Assembly: GCA_963931925.1 (NCBI GenBank)
Contig: OZ007574.1
Span: 35,832,378-35,896,377, forward strand
Reading direction: 5' to 3'
Length of the DNA stretch: 64,000 nt
Source of the DNA: Onchidella celtica
Taxonomy: Eukaryota > Mollusca > Gastropoda > Systellommatophora > Onchidiidae
Positions 11,675 to 22,454 of this stretch are shown here, piece after piece. The notes beneath the pieces are model-generated. The model ran no database searches and was not told where the DNA came from. It saw nothing but the letters and a program-made list of their open reading frames with translations. The position numbers and the translations under genes were made by a program. Positions within the stretch are counted from its first letter, which is position 1. Each line of letters begins with the position of its first letter.

Positions 11675-11923
11675 ATGGCGGAACTCCAACAACTAATGAA
11701 GTTGGATAAGGAACTTGGCCTGGAGGGAGAGGAGCTACGCGGCTGGATTAAAGAACAGCAGGCAGAAATGCGCGATGAGCGTGCTAAGGATAGAGAGCGA
11801 GAAAAAGAGGCTCAAGAGCGACAGAGAGAAGAGGAAAGAGAGGCTAAGGCGCAGCAACAAGAAAGAGAGGCTAAGGATAAGGAACAGGAAAGGGAGTTTA
11901 AGTTAAAGGAGATAGAAGCTTAA
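11675..11923 (+). CDS. Short charged frame at the head of the gag region
   Basis: Eighty-two residues starting ATG (MAELQQLMKLDKELGL...). After about residue 30 it is dominated by Glu, Lys, Arg and Gln, with repeated EREKEAQ and EREAK-type units, which predicts a long coiled coil. Such charged helices are common at the N-terminal side of Gag proteins and would aid multimerisation. It belongs to the retroelement and not to the host. Its repeats are also visible at DNA level (gagatagaagct-type units). Confidence 0.6.
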   Translation: MAELQQLMKLDKELGLEGEELRGWIKEQQAEMRDERAKDREREKEAQERQREEEREAKAQQQEREAKDKEQEREFKLKEIEA

Positions 11924-12001
11924 GAACGGGAGCAGGAGATAAGGTTAAAGGAGATAGAAGCTCAAGAGCGGGAGACAGACGCGCGAGTAAGAATAGCGGA
12001 G

Positions 12002-15000
12002 TTGGAAATCAAAAAGAGTGCGCCAACAGAAACAGTTGAGCGGCAGGTACCCAATAAAGGTGGCGTTAGGATTAAGCTCCCTACGTTCGACGACCGGAAG
12101 GACGACATAGACGCCTTCCTTTACAGGTTCGAACTGAACGCACAATTGCAATGGGGGGAAAATAAGGAATTATGGGCCACGTACCTGGCATCGCTATTGC
12201 AGGGGCGAGCGTTAACCTACTTTAAAGAGCTACAGCGCGAAGACGTGCAAGACTACGATAAGCTGAAGGCTTTGCTGCTTCGCCGATTTGCGCGTACCGA
12301 GGAATATTTCCGGGAGCAGTTTAGGCGGGCACGTGCAGATACCAGGGAGGACTTTGCTGCCTTCGTCGCGAGACTAACGGAGTATTTCGCGAACTGGGTA
12401 GACTTGGCGCATGTGGGCACGGATTTTGCTAAACTGAAAGACTTAATGATCCGTGACCAGCTGTACGCGTCGTGCCACAAAGATCTGGTGGCTTTCCTGA
12501 AAGAGAACGAACCCGCGACGGTGCAGGAGGCGTCTAAGTTGGCGGAGGCATACCGTACGGCGCATCCGTCCAAACCAGTCGCCAGGGCATACGTCCAAGA
12601 TGCTGGGTACGTCGCCGTTGTCGAGGGGTCGCCGGCAGGACTTAGGGACAGGTCGCGTCAGCGTGGTGCCTATAGTGGGCAAGCCCAGGGGCAGCGTAGG
12701 GGCTATCACCAATCACCGGCATATGGATCCGGTAAGTTTGACCGAGCAGGAGGGCTAGGTCGCGGTAATGGCCGGGGGCGAGTTGTGACCTTTGCCGATG
12801 ACCGACGGCATAGGGACTTTAGTTCCGGTCGCGATGGGTCACGGGGACCCAGGCCTAGGGCAGCACAGGGAGCGGAGTGTTGGACTTGCGGACGCGTGGG
12901 TCACTTTTCGCGCGAGTGTAGGGCCGCGAAGTGTTGGAACTGCGGAAGAGCAGATCACATCAGCGTGAACTGCCCTGCAGGTAGGATAGCGGCGAACGTG
13001 GACAGTAGCTCCAGTCCATGTTCCCCAAATAAATTTCATCATGCGGCTGCGTGTGTTACATCGGACAACGGAGGCGGACAGTATTCTAAGTGTCCCAGTT
13101 GTGAGAAGTTATTATCTTCCGGTGTTTTACCTTGTGGGAGAAAGATCCCCGTTATAAATTCATGTCATACAGGAGGTGGTCTTAGGGTTTATCCGGGGTT
13201 TGTTGGGGACGAACCGGTCTCGGTTTTACGAGATACGGGATCTACCGTTGTGGGAGTGCATAGAGACTGCATTCGGGATTCACAGCTTACAGGTGAGACT
13301 GTCCCGTGCATCCAATTTTCGGGGGCCATTGAGAAATTACCCATGGCAAGAATAATGATAGATACACCTTTCCTTAGCGGGGAAGTCGAGGCAGTCGTTG
13401 GTTGTTTTCCAGGCGCCCAGCTCATCATTGGGAATGTATCACGGGTAGTTTCCCCTTCCGATGAGAACGTGCAAGCATGGTCGCAATCAAAAGGTATTGA
13501 CTTTTGCGCCGCGGTCGAAACACGTCGACGGGTAGCTGATAAAGATAAGATTAGACCTTTGGCGACGCCAGCGGTCAACCTAGATATCACGCCAGAGCGC
13601 TTGGGGAAATTACAAAGGGAGGACCCATCATTAAACCCATGCTTTGGGGAAGCGCGAACCGAGAAAACGAGGAGATATAAGAACGGGTCATCTTCTTTTT
13701 TTGTTCAGGCGGGCATTCTGTTCCGTATGTACGTCACAGTGGCTTCCGTTCAAAAGCAGGTCGTCGTGCCACGGTCGTTAATTGCTACAGTATTGCGTCT
13801 GGCCCATGATGTTCCATTAGCGGGTCATATGGGAAGTGCTAGAACCAAGCAGAGAGTTCTGAAAGATTTTTATTGGCCGTCAGTATACAGAGATGTACGT
13901 TTATATTGTAAGACGTGCAGTGCGTGCCAAAAGACGACGCATAAGGGTCGTACACCCCAGGCTCCTCTTCAAAAGATCCCCACGGTTTCGGAACCGTTTA
14001 AAAAGGTTTCGATAGACCTTGTTGATTTAAGAGAAAGATTATCTTCAGCGCGCACTATAGCAGAAGAAGCGTCTAGTATCGCTTCAGCAAGAGCAAAAGA
14101 CTATAAAGATAGAGGTTCCAAACTGAGAATTTTTAAGCCAGGAGACAAGGTTCTGTTGTTGTTACCTACGGACCATAATAAGTTATTGATGACATGGAAA
14201 GGCCCTTATGTTATTGAGCGAGTTGTTTCAAAGGTAGATTACGCTATCCACATTGATGGAGCGAGTAAGGTTTTCCATGTTAATATGCTACAGAAATTTT
14301 ATGAGAGACCACAGTATCTGTGTGCACAGACAAGACCAAAGGAGACTGTCTTCTCTACCGCTTGTACGGGGGTCGTAGACCAGTTGGACTGTGACGTAAG
14401 CGACACCGAGGCGCAGGAAGAGTTACAAATTCAATTGCCGGAGTTAACTCCGACACAAGGTTACAGGGACGTAAAAATTAACCCTGACCTTACGAGTTCA
14501 AGGAGTAGGGAACTTGAGACCCTGTTAGCGTCATTCCCGGATGTTGTTACGGATTTGCCGGGTCGCACTACGGTGATCCAGCACCAAATAAAGTTGACTT
14601 CGGATAAGCCAGTATTTCTTAGACCGTATCCGTTGCCTTTTTCTTCGAGAGATAGAGTCATAAAGGAAGTTGAGTCAATGTTGAAGTTAGATGTGATAGA
14701 ACCATCAACATCGCCGTATTCATCACCCATCGTCCTCGTGAAAAAACTTGATGGATCGGTGCGGTTCTGTATCGATTTTCGAAGATTGAACACTATTACG
14801 GTAGGCGATAGGGAGCCTATTCCGTTCCAGGAGGAATTAATAGCTTCATTGGCCGGGTCCACGTGGTTTTCCAAGATAGATTTGACGAAAGGGTATTGGG
14901 AAATCCCGCTTACTGAGGAGTCTAAACAATACACGGCGTTCCAAACGCCCATTGGATTATTCCAATTTAAGGTCATGCCATTTGGGTTGGTAAACGCGCC

Positions 15001-15859
15001 AGCGACGTTTGCACGATTAATGAGATTAGTGTTGAAGGACATACCTAATGTCGTGTCATTCTTTGATGATATAGCATGCCATACGTCGACATGGTCTGAT
15101 CATATTCAGACACTAACAGTAATTTTTCAACGATTACGTCATTTTGGGTTAACGGCTAAACCCGCAAAGATGGATTTGGCATGTCCAGAGATAGTATTCT
15201 TAGGACATATTGTGGGTAGAGGTGTTCAGAGACCTGAAGAAACAAAAATTGACAAGTTAGTAGGGTTGCAAATCCCTAAAACAAAGAAACAAGTCAGAAG
15301 CTTAGTGGGAATTTTAAATTATTACAGAAAGTTCATTCCAAATTTTTCCTCCTTGTCATCTTCTCTTACTGACCTTACTAAGAAGGGACAACCCGATAAG
15401 GTCCAGTGGACGTCTGAATGTCAGACATCATTTGATAATTTGGTGACAGCATTATCATCGTCACCCATTCTGATATTACCCGATTTTCGATCTAATTTTA
15501 TCCTCAGAACGGATGCGTCGGACTCTGGTGTCGGCGCTTGTCTTCTACAGGAGAAGAACGAATGTCTCCATCCTGTATGTTATGTCAGTAGGAAGTTATT
15601 GCAGAGAGAAAGAAAGTATTCTGTGATAGAGCGTGAGTGTCTTGCCATTGTCTGGTCCGTCCAGAAATTGGGACGTTATCTCATGGGACGAGAATTTTGT
15701 ATCCAGACAGACCACAAGCCACTGACATTTTTGTCGAAGAATCGTTCGTCCAGCCCACGCTTGTCTAGATGGGCATTGGCTTTGCAGCCGTATACCTTCG
15801 TTATTCAACCAATTCCAGGAACCAGCAATCATATCGCCGACTACCTTAGTCGAGCCTAG
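12002..15859 (+). CDS. Gag-Pol-type frame of the LTR element
   Basis: A 1,285-residue frame. Residues ~25-190 resemble a retrotransposon Gag capsid-type domain (FLYRFELNAQLQW, LRRFARTEEYF). Residues ~215-290 are Arg/Gly-rich. Two CCHC zinc knuckles follow (CWTCGRVGHFSREC and CWNCGRADHISVNC, ~293-325). A protease-type DTGS motif is at 411-414. Integrase-type parts come next: a His/Cys zinc-binding head (~602-641) and a GPY-type C-terminal module (~734). Reverse transcriptase follows, with KIDLTKGY (Asp960) and FFDD (1020-1023). RNase H has its first Asp in RTDASD (1171) and a TDHKPL motif, and the frame ends DYLSRA. Integrase-type parts before reverse transcriptase indicate a Gmr1-like order. 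The product would package, copy and integrate the element. Antisense frames of up to 193 residues here are shadows. Confidence 0.92.
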   Translation: MEIKKSAPTETVERQVPNKGGVRIKLPTFDDRKDDIDAFLYRFELNAQLQWGENKELWATYLASLLQGRALTYFKELQREDVQDYDKLKALLLRRFARTEEYFREQFRRARADTREDFAAFVARLTEYFANWVDLAHVGTDFAKLKDLMIRDQLYASCHKDLVAFLKENEPATVQEASKLAEAYRTAHPSKPVARAYVQDAGYVAVVEGSPAGLRDRSRQRGAYSGQAQGQRRGYHQSPAYGSGKFDRAGGLGRGNGRGRVVTFADDRRHRDFSSGRDGSRGPRPRAAQGAECWTCGRVGHFSRECRAAKCWNCGRADHISVNCPAGRIAANVDSSSSPCSPNKFHHAAACVTSDNGGGQYSKCPSCEKLLSSGVLPCGRKIPVINSCHTGGGLRVYPGFVGDEPVSVLRDTGSTVVGVHRDCIRDSQLTGETVPCIQFSGAIEKLPMARIMIDTPFLSGEVEAVVGCFPGAQLIIGNVSRVVSPSDENVQAWSQSKGIDFCAAVETRRRVADKDKIRPLATPAVNLDITPERLGKLQREDPSLNPCFGEARTEKTRRYKNGSSSFFVQAGILFRMYVTVASVQKQVVVPRSLIATVLRLAHDVPLAGHMGSARTKQRVLKDFYWPSVYRDVRLYCKTCSACQKTTHKGRTPQAPLQKIPTVSEPFKKVSIDLVDLRERLSSARTIAEEASSIASARAKDYKDRGSKLRIFKPGDKVLLLLPTDHNKLLMTWKGPYVIERVVSKVDYAIHIDGASKVFHVNMLQKFYERPQYLCAQTRPKETVFSTACTGVVDQLDCDVSDTEAQEELQIQLPELTPTQGYRDVKINPDLTSSRSRELETLLASFPDVVTDLPGRTTVIQHQIKLTSDKPVFLRPYPLPFSSRDRVIKEVESMLKLDVIEPSTSPYSSPIVLVKKLDGSVRFCIDFRRLNTITVGDREPIPFQEELIASLAGSTWFSKIDLTKGYWEIPLTEESKQYTAFQTPIGLFQFKVMPFGLVNAPATFARLMRLVLKDIPNVVSFFDDIACHTSTWSDHIQTLTVIFQRLRHFGLTAKPAKMDLACPEIVFLGHIVGRGVQRPEETKIDKLVGLQIPKTKKQVRSLVGILNYYRKFIPNFSSLSSSLTDLTKKGQPDKVQWTSECQTSFDNLVTALSSSPILILPDFRSNFILRTDASDSGVGACLLQEKNECLHPVCYVSRKLLQRERKYSVIERECLAIVWSVQKLGRYLMGREFCIQTDHKPLTFLSKNRSSSPRLSRWALALQPYTFVIQPIPGTSNHIADYLSRA

Positions 15860-16202
15860 GGCAAGATTTCAGGAGCTTATACATCGGAGGACAGGAACAT
15901 TGACAGGATTTGTGTGAATGAGTCGACTTTAAAATATTGACATTATAAATATGATATGAAGAATGGTTGATAGGTTGAATGGTTTTTGATTCTGTATTAA
16001 GTATTGTGGTTAGTTAGCTATTCATGATGTGACGCATATATGCATATTGCAGGCCATATTGATCCCCATATTTTCCCCTGATTTCGGTATTTTATATACT
16101 AGGGGAACTGCTAGGTCAGTTTTTTTTAGTGTAGGTATTGCTCACGCTCACTCGTTGACAGTCATCTTGATGCGATTTGAAATTAATTGCATTAATTTTT
16201 TT
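15860..16202 (+). other. 3' untranslated segment of the LTR element
   Basis: AT-rich spacer between the end of the pol frame and the polypurine tract. No frame of note, so there is no sign of an env-like gene. Confidence 0.6.
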
Positions 16203-16216
16203 GGGGTGGGGGATGA
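16203..16216 (+). promoter_or_regulatory. Polypurine tract
   Basis: GGGGTGGGGGATGA, preceded by a T run, lies directly upstream of the 3' LTR. This is where plus-strand priming is expected. Confidence 0.75.
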
Positions 16217-17407
16217 TGTCACGAGTGGAGTGAGTGCAATTAAGGGGATTGCTACAGAGCGGGTGTAGAGTAAGAAGGGCTCACAGTAGACAGCAAGTTA
16301 AGCGTGCTGTTGTGAGTAGTGGGGGAGGTCTGAAGGAGGCGAAAACGCTGTATAACTATCACTGCAAGTTAGAAGGTCCGACGGAGCGGACCTGTGAATA
16401 AGAGCCCATCGGGCGGACCTAAAGGGAGCAGTCGAGAAGACTAGTGGAAGAGTCTTTCCAGTAATGACTGGTATGTAGAACGTTGATTGATTATTATGAT
16501 TGATGTATTATATTATATTCGTCTATTACCATGATGTAAATAAGTAGATGTGAGGAATGTGGAAGTCCTTGATATTGGATATAGCAATGTGCGCCATGAG
16601 CGATAGATGAAAGTGAGTTCATGGATTTGTAGCGCGAGTGAGTAGTGTGTACTCCGATGGAAGTGTGTTACCGTAAGATGTGTGGTGAGTGAAAGGTGAA
16701 CTAGTGTGTGTACGCTTCATGGATTGTAAGGAGAGGTGGAGTGAATAGAAATGGTAGGGTATTATACCAATGTAATGTTATTCTTGTAGGTGTCGGGGAC
16801 GGGCCGAAGAGCCACCTCGATGAGCACAAGTGATAGGCCAGCATAGGGCCGGAGGCCACACATAGGCCAGAAGGGAGGCTGTCAGTACAGGACAGTAGAG
16901 GCACATAAAGCCGTGGCAGCCAGGCCACGGACAGGGACGTAGATATGAGAGTGAATGAGATACTATATTGTTGCCATGTTGATAGGCTAGTGAACTGATA
17001 CTATGTTGTTGCCATGTTGATGGCTATGGAAATAATAATGTGTTATTGCCCTGCTGAGGTGCTAGGGGAGTGCTAAGGTGTATGACAATAGGGAGGGGAT
17101 ATTGAGAGACTGCGGTGCCAGTAAATTATTAATGTGCTATTAAGACCCTGAGGGGAGAGGCTGAGGCCGAAGTGCCTTTAGGAGTAACTACCGGATTGTG
17201 GATCCGAGGGAGAGTGTGTGTGAGAATAAGGCCGTTGTACGGCAGTCATTTCAATAATATAATGTATGTAATTGCGCTATTACATGTATAATTATGTTTA
17301 ATAAATGTGTGAGTCTGATGGGCTGTTTTGTTAAGTGTTAAACTTGTTTGTTCGTGATTGTCGTCCTGTCATAAACTATTACATCTCCCAGTCTGGGATT
17401 TGTGACA
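16217..17407 (+). repeat. 3' LTR
   Basis: Same length as the 5' LTR. By eye I saw one substitution (gaaagcgctg on the left, gaaaacgctg on the right). AATAAA at 17300-17305 is a candidate polyadenylation signal. The duplication ATCTG follows at 17408-17412. Confidence 0.95.
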
Positions 17408-17412
17408 ATCTG

Positions 17413-17930
17413 GTTAGATACAAAACAAAACAAATCCATCCCTAAATATAAAAAAGGAAAAAGCAGCCGTAAATAAGAAAAGAAGAGAATGGAAGGGGAG
17501 GGAAAATGAACGGCATATTGAAATCTAAGAGTTTATATTTTGATTTAACCCAAAACTCTTTATCACCTCGCTCCAATAGACAAACGCACTCGCACCAGTT
17601 TACACTCTGCTTAAGTTGGCATTTTCTTGTTGTAGAAAGATTTAATACCATTTGTCACCGAGGGACAAGTGTTTGTTGACATAGAACTTGTCACTCTCCT
17701 ATGACTAATGACATTCGCACTATGAAATAAAATTTTTATCTTTTTACACGTTCAAAATGTCTCGTTATCTTATTCTCCTTGCCTTTTTTAAAAATTTTCA
17801 CTTTGAACTTAGATTTCGTCTACACTATTTCTGTTTGCCCAGCTAATTTCTTTTCTGTTTCTAGATTTCATTTTCTTTAAGTTAGGATTGGACAGGCTTT
17901 TGTGCATGCGTGGAATACCACCAGGATTAC
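17413..17930. other. No feature recognised
   Basis: Unique-looking AT-rich DNA between the LTR element and the minisatellite. No frame above 75 residues and no family resemblance noticed. Confidence 0.5.
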
Positions 17931-17935
17931 AGTGT

Positions 17936-19035
17936 GAGTCCAAAATGCCCCTGCTGACAAACTCACAGTATCCTGTAGACAAATTGGCAATGCCCCGCAG
18001 GCAGCCACACCATGCCCCACTTACAGACAAACTCTGTAGACAAAGTCACAATGCCATGAAGGGAAACTCAGAACGCCATGTAGACAAACTCGCAATGCAA
18101 TGAAGGAAACTCAGAATGCCTTGTAGAAAAACTCGCAATTTAATGCTTTGTGGACAGACTCACAACGCCATGAAGAGAAACTCAAAACGCCTTGTACACA
18201 AGCTCACGGTGCCCTGTAGACAAACTAGCAATGCTCCGCAGGCAGTCACACTGGATCATGCAACAGGCTCACAATGCGCTGTATACAAACTCGCAATGCC
18301 ATGCACACAAACTCTCAATGCCCTGTAGACAAACTTCCAATGCCCCGCAGGCAGCCACACTGTGTCCCCGCAAACCCATAATGTCTTATAGACAAACTCG
18401 CAATCCCATGTACACAAACTCATAATGCCCTGCACACAAACTCATAAAGCCCTGTACACAAACTCAGAATACCTTGTAGACAAGCTCACAATGCTATATA
18501 GAAAAAACTTACAATGCCCTACAGGCAGCCACCCCGCGCCCCGGGTACACACTCACGCCGATCTGTAGACAAACTTCCAATGCCCTGTAGACAAACTCGC
18601 CATGCCCGGCAGGCAGCCACAGTGTGCCCTCGCAAATTCACAATGCCTTATAGACAACTCACAATGCCCTCTAGACGAACGCCCAATACTACAATAATAA
18701 GACAAACTCTCAATGCCATGCAGGCACCACACTGCGCTCCACAGGCAGACTCACAATGTGCTGTAGGCAAACTCACAAGGCTAGGTAGACAAACTCACAA
18801 TACTTTATAGACAAACTCGCAATGCCCGACAGGCAGCCATACAGTGCCCCGTGTACACCCTGCCCTAAAACCCACAGTGTTATGTAAAAAGCCCCGAACA
18901 GATCGTACACGAGCAAAAATGTCACGTACACAACTCACAATGCCATATACACAAACTCAGAATGCGATGTACCCCAAACTCAAAATACCCTGTACACAAA
19001 CTGAAAATGCCTTGCAGACAAAACACACAACGACC
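17936..19035 (+). repeat. Degenerate 22-bp minisatellite with a higher-order spacer
   Basis: Unit close to caaactcacaatgccctgtaga, with many substitutions and on the order of 50 copies. A distinct variant built around GCAGGCAGCCACAC recurs irregularly near 17997, 18240, 18347, 18520, 18608 and 18830, so the array has higher-order structure. Short frames across it have Gln/Thr/Asn-rich translations and look like chance. Confidence 0.85.
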
Positions 19036-20190
19036 AGCAGAAAAAAAAAATCTCAGACAAACGTCCACACTGACAAACAAACACTCACAAATCTTCAAAC
19101 TCTCTCTTATCATCACCCTTCAAACTAAAACTGTTAAGGCGCCATTAGCGTTTCTGGTAGGTGTAAAAGAGCATGTCAAAACTGTAGCGTCTTCAGTCCT
19201 GTGTCCCCGAGTATCACAATGCATTCTGGAGCCGTGGCCCGGTTGCTTCGTAGCGCGCCTGTCCGTCGTTCCCCTGTCTTAATCCCAGGCCCGACAGGGG
19301 AGCTATGCACGAGATCTGGGGCCCTGAAGTTGTCCATATCCCACAATTCCTGCAAGAGGGAAGTTGTTGGCTGCCGGGCGAGGTCAAGAGGAGGGTCAAA
19401 CAGTTTTCCCGTCAAAGTGACGAGCTCGACTCAAGCTGAGGGCATGTCAGGCAGATTGGTTAATAAACGGTTGTTGGTTTGGTTACTGTAAACTTCGGTC
19501 ATTCCAAAAACCTAACAAATACATTAAATTTAGAACGAACGTCAGTCAGCCGCATTTTTGTGGGTGTTTTTCTTTTGTACGAACAGCGTCCTTCTGAGGA
19601 CCATTTTTGACGTTACTTTTTTTTGTTTCTCAGATGGGAACTAAATGGGAACTCAGATGCTGTGAAATGTACCCACTTGTCTAAAAGGAACAGTTTCCAG
19701 TTAAACAAGATAGAAAAAAAATGAGATTAACAAATAGCAACTATTTTAAGATTCTGAAATGCTGTAAAGTCCACGGAGATCTGGTAAATATTGTGTCTAA
19801 AGTGCAGTGTAAACATTCACTGTACATATAATAACTCGGGCAGTTTTATAGACAACAGTCAACCCCGCATTTTTCGAAATTTCGAATTTGACAATAAACC
19901 TCAAGATGTGGGCGCCATCCTACCTTTGCGAGAAGTTTTGTTTCCAATCCGTAGTTACAAGCGTGGGTATGTCCATCAGAAAATAAATGAGGTCTAGGCA
20001 TTTGCTAAGGGTCAAAAAATCTTTAACCTCAATTTCCTCGGGACAGCCGACTTCTCTGTACAGTCGACCATAATATCATGTGCTACTTTGCACATCGCAG
20101 GGACAGAGTGTTTTTGGTTGGCGTGCCAGTCCTTAATAAGCTATTGTGATTAAGAATAATGTTACATTAGGGTAAGTTCAATTACATTTT
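19036..20190. other. No gene recognised
   Basis: The portion 19140-19470 is more GC-rich with overlapping short frames on both strands, but no conserved motif. The rest is AT-rich. I see no tRNA, LINE or TIR signature. Confidence 0.4.
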
Positions 20191-20194
20191 ATTT

Positions 20195-20600
20195 TCACTC
20201 GATGCGACTTTGAAAAAATTTCAGCGTGAACGGAATGGAAAACCCTGAAAATCTTTGAAAAACAAAAATAATTTTTAAGGTGTTCAAAAACCTTGGAAAT
20301 AGTGTAGAATTCTTGAAAAACCACGAAATCCGTTTAGTATCCTTGAAAAGCTTGAAAATAGCCTGGCATCCCTGAAACATCCTGAAAAGATGAATAAGAC
20401 AAAAAACGCCACCATATTAAAAAAAAAATATCAGCAACGACAACACGCGAATGCAAACGACCATATGGACTCCCATTTTCAATATTACAGCAATTTGGTT
20501 ATTTTAACCTGACATTGCTGTGGCTCTTTGTGACCTTGAAAAGTGAAATTGAAACCTTGAAAAAAAAACTTCTTAAAATATACGAAAAACAAACCTGAAT
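20195..20600. repeat. Degenerate CCTTGAAAA-type repeat
   Basis: Many imperfect copies of ccttgaaaa and cttgaaaac, for example near 20250, 20310, 20345 and 20535. They look like a decayed short-period satellite. Confidence 0.5.
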
Positions 20601-21039
20601 TTACACACAAAAGTCTGCTATGAACCCCATGAAAATAGATGAAAAAAAAACAACAAAACATATTCATTAGTTTGTCCCCTTCTCAAAAACCCCCGAGCGT
20701 CCACAAACACGACCATCATCATGTGAACGTCAACAGATAAGCCGAATCTGCAGCGGCAACCCTTAAAATAAATTGGTGACTGCGTTTTGATTAATTTATG
20801 TTCTACATTAGTTGCCCTGATCTGCTCCGATGCTTGGCAACATTCTCTGTGCAAACAACATAATTAATAATCAAACAGTAAACTGCAAAAAAAGTAAATG
20901 GTAGGAAAAACCATAGTAAATCATGGAATTTCTGCACTGTAGCGCAAATATCGACAGCCACAAGGCACAATAGTGTTTATACTTTGCGTATTTACCTATC
21001 ACGCGGTTACAGCAATGTGCCTCACTCCCTCACTACCCA

Positions 21040-21330
21040 CCCCCTGAAATATGCATTATTGGCAAGTATCCACTCATCCTTTCCTCAATTCGCCTCCACC
21101 CCTTTTAAAAAAATTGTTCTCTAATAATGTTTTTTACCATTATATTTTTACAGATGTAATTACTGACACAATTTATGAAACTAAATTTCTTTAGTAACTG
21201 CAATCAACTGAAAAAAAAAATGAAAACCTCATTGGTCTGTCTTTTGACACAACTGCCACGTATTTGCAGTAATGTGCTTCCCCTGCAACCCCCATCTCCG
21301 CAGAAGTATGCATTTGGCAAGTATCCACTC
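21040..21330. repeat. Dispersed repeat shared with 6.3 kb
   Basis: The segment 21125-21245 is homologous to 6345-6460. The motif ggcaagtatccactcat also occurs twice within this region (near 21060 and 21318), pointing to an internal duplication. Confidence 0.5.
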
Positions 21331-21848
21331 ATTCACTTTGTATCCATGTGGTTTCATTTTGTTTTGAATTCTTAACATCCTTTTTTCTACTCGAAGTTTT
21401 TTTTTTTTCGAAACCTTTTTTAGTCCTGGAAAGTTCTTAGGAACTAAAAGTTTGAGTCTTCCTTCATTTTCATTTAGAGTTTATATTTTGTAAACTTTAT
21501 TGTATACTTCTTTTCTTGACATAATTTGTTGAAGATGGTAAGCTTTGCTCCTTTATAGATTGTACTCCTATAGTGTTATGTCACCAATCAAACCCACCAG
21601 CAAACCAAACCATGTTTCCATTACTTCCCATGACCTTTGACCCCCAGCCCTACCCAATAAAAAACGATACCAACTTACGCCTTCAAAAACGGTTTTCCCC
21701 AATTTGAATGATGTACAATATGACATTAGCAGGTTATCTGTGATTTCGCTGTTTTGCTCTGGGTAAAAGCTATTAAGTTTAAATCGTTGCCGGGCCTTGT
21801 CTCTGGACTTCCTTCTCGCTCCGGGGGTCCTAGCTGTAATGGCCGTGT

Positions 21849-22454
21849 TTACATACGCGTTTGCCCCGTCTCACACCGAGCGCCGCCATGTTTGAAGCGT
21901 CCAGACCACGGCACGTGACGATATCGGGACTGGTTGCCCGGGAAACAAGAATGCCAGTATGCTGCGTTTGTTTGCGCCCCTTGTTTGTCCCGCGACGCCA
22001 AATCGCCGAAACGAGCCGGAGGTAACCGATAAACACAGAAATCACAAGAACAACATCCCGCTAAGGACGGAACCAGAAACTCTTCAGCTAAGTTTGGAAC
22101 AAACTCGCTGAGGACTTCAGCAACAAACCGTCGAGGATTGGAACGAGGGTGTAAACACCGGAACGCCATCGCGAGAGCTAGAGTGACTTCTGGCCGAGCT
22201 AAACTGGCTGAGACGCTTGTTCGTCGACCTCCAGGACAGATAGCGACGAAAACAATACCATTTTGATTAATCGATTCAGCGTTTTCCAATGTAGGAGAAG
22301 AGATAGCGTTTGGGCCAAACACCAACTTAAACTCTGACAATTTGTCCTTCTTATGAGAGACAAGGGCGTTGATGGTGGAGCTACAGGCCGTCATGATTAC
22401 AATTAAAGCCCTGACAATGGCGACGTAGATTGTGCTCAGATAACTGGAATTCAA
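21849..22454 (-). CDS. Uncharacterised 201-codon frame, doubtful
   Basis: This is the longest frame in the window that is neither microsatellite nor transposon. Its first codon here is TTG; the first ATG gives 182 residues (MTACSSTINALVSHKK...). The N-terminal part IYVAIVRALIVIMTACSSTI is hydrophobic and followed by a basic stretch and EFKLVFG. That layout loosely recalls the seventh helix and helix 8 of a rhodopsin-like receptor, but the usual NPxxY is absent and I do not assert homology. The remainder is low in recognisable motifs. It could be a chance frame in a CpG-richer stretch or a decayed exon. Confidence 0.2.
   Translation of the reverse strand: MNSSYLSTIYVAIVRALIVIMTACSSTINALVSHKKDKLSEFKLVFGPNAISSPTLENAESINQNGIVFVAICPGGRRTSVSASLARPEVTLALAMAFRCLHPRSNPRRFVAEVLSEFVPNLAEEFLVPSLAGCCSCDFCVYRLPPARFGDLASRDKQGAQTNAAYWHSCFPGNQSRYRHVPWSGRFKHGGARCETGQTRM

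Larger units (their letters stand above)
9526..17407 (+). mobile_element. Ty3-type LTR retrotransposon, Gmr1-like domain order
   Basis: A 7.9-kb element with 1,191-bp LTRs, 5-bp target duplications, a tRNA-Pro-type primer site, gag with two zinc knuckles, protease, integrase-type segments, reverse transcriptase and RNase H, and a purine tract before the 3' LTR. The pol order places integrase-type parts before reverse transcriptase. This is unusual for Ty3-type elements and is the hallmark of Gmr1-like elements, described first from deuterostomes. The LTRs differ at one position I could see, so the insertion is recent. The element is structurally complete in outline but looks broken, with about two lesions in its coding part. 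No envelope-like frame was seen. Confidence 0.92.

Noticed and set aside
14461-15042. 193-residue antisense frame
   Set aside because: It lies fully inside the reverse transcriptase coding region on the other strand and has no motif.
15860-16202. Possible env-like gene after pol
   Set aside because: The space is only ~340 bp and holds no frame with signal or membrane features.
17936-19035. CRISPR-like or coding repeat array
   Set aside because: Units are degenerate with no separation into conserved repeats and unique spacers, and no frame runs through.
21882-21893. YY1-like motif GCCGCCATGTTT, with others at 5295 and 30529
   Set aside because: A single short motif is weak evidence for a promoter; the one near 5295 lies inside a transposable element.
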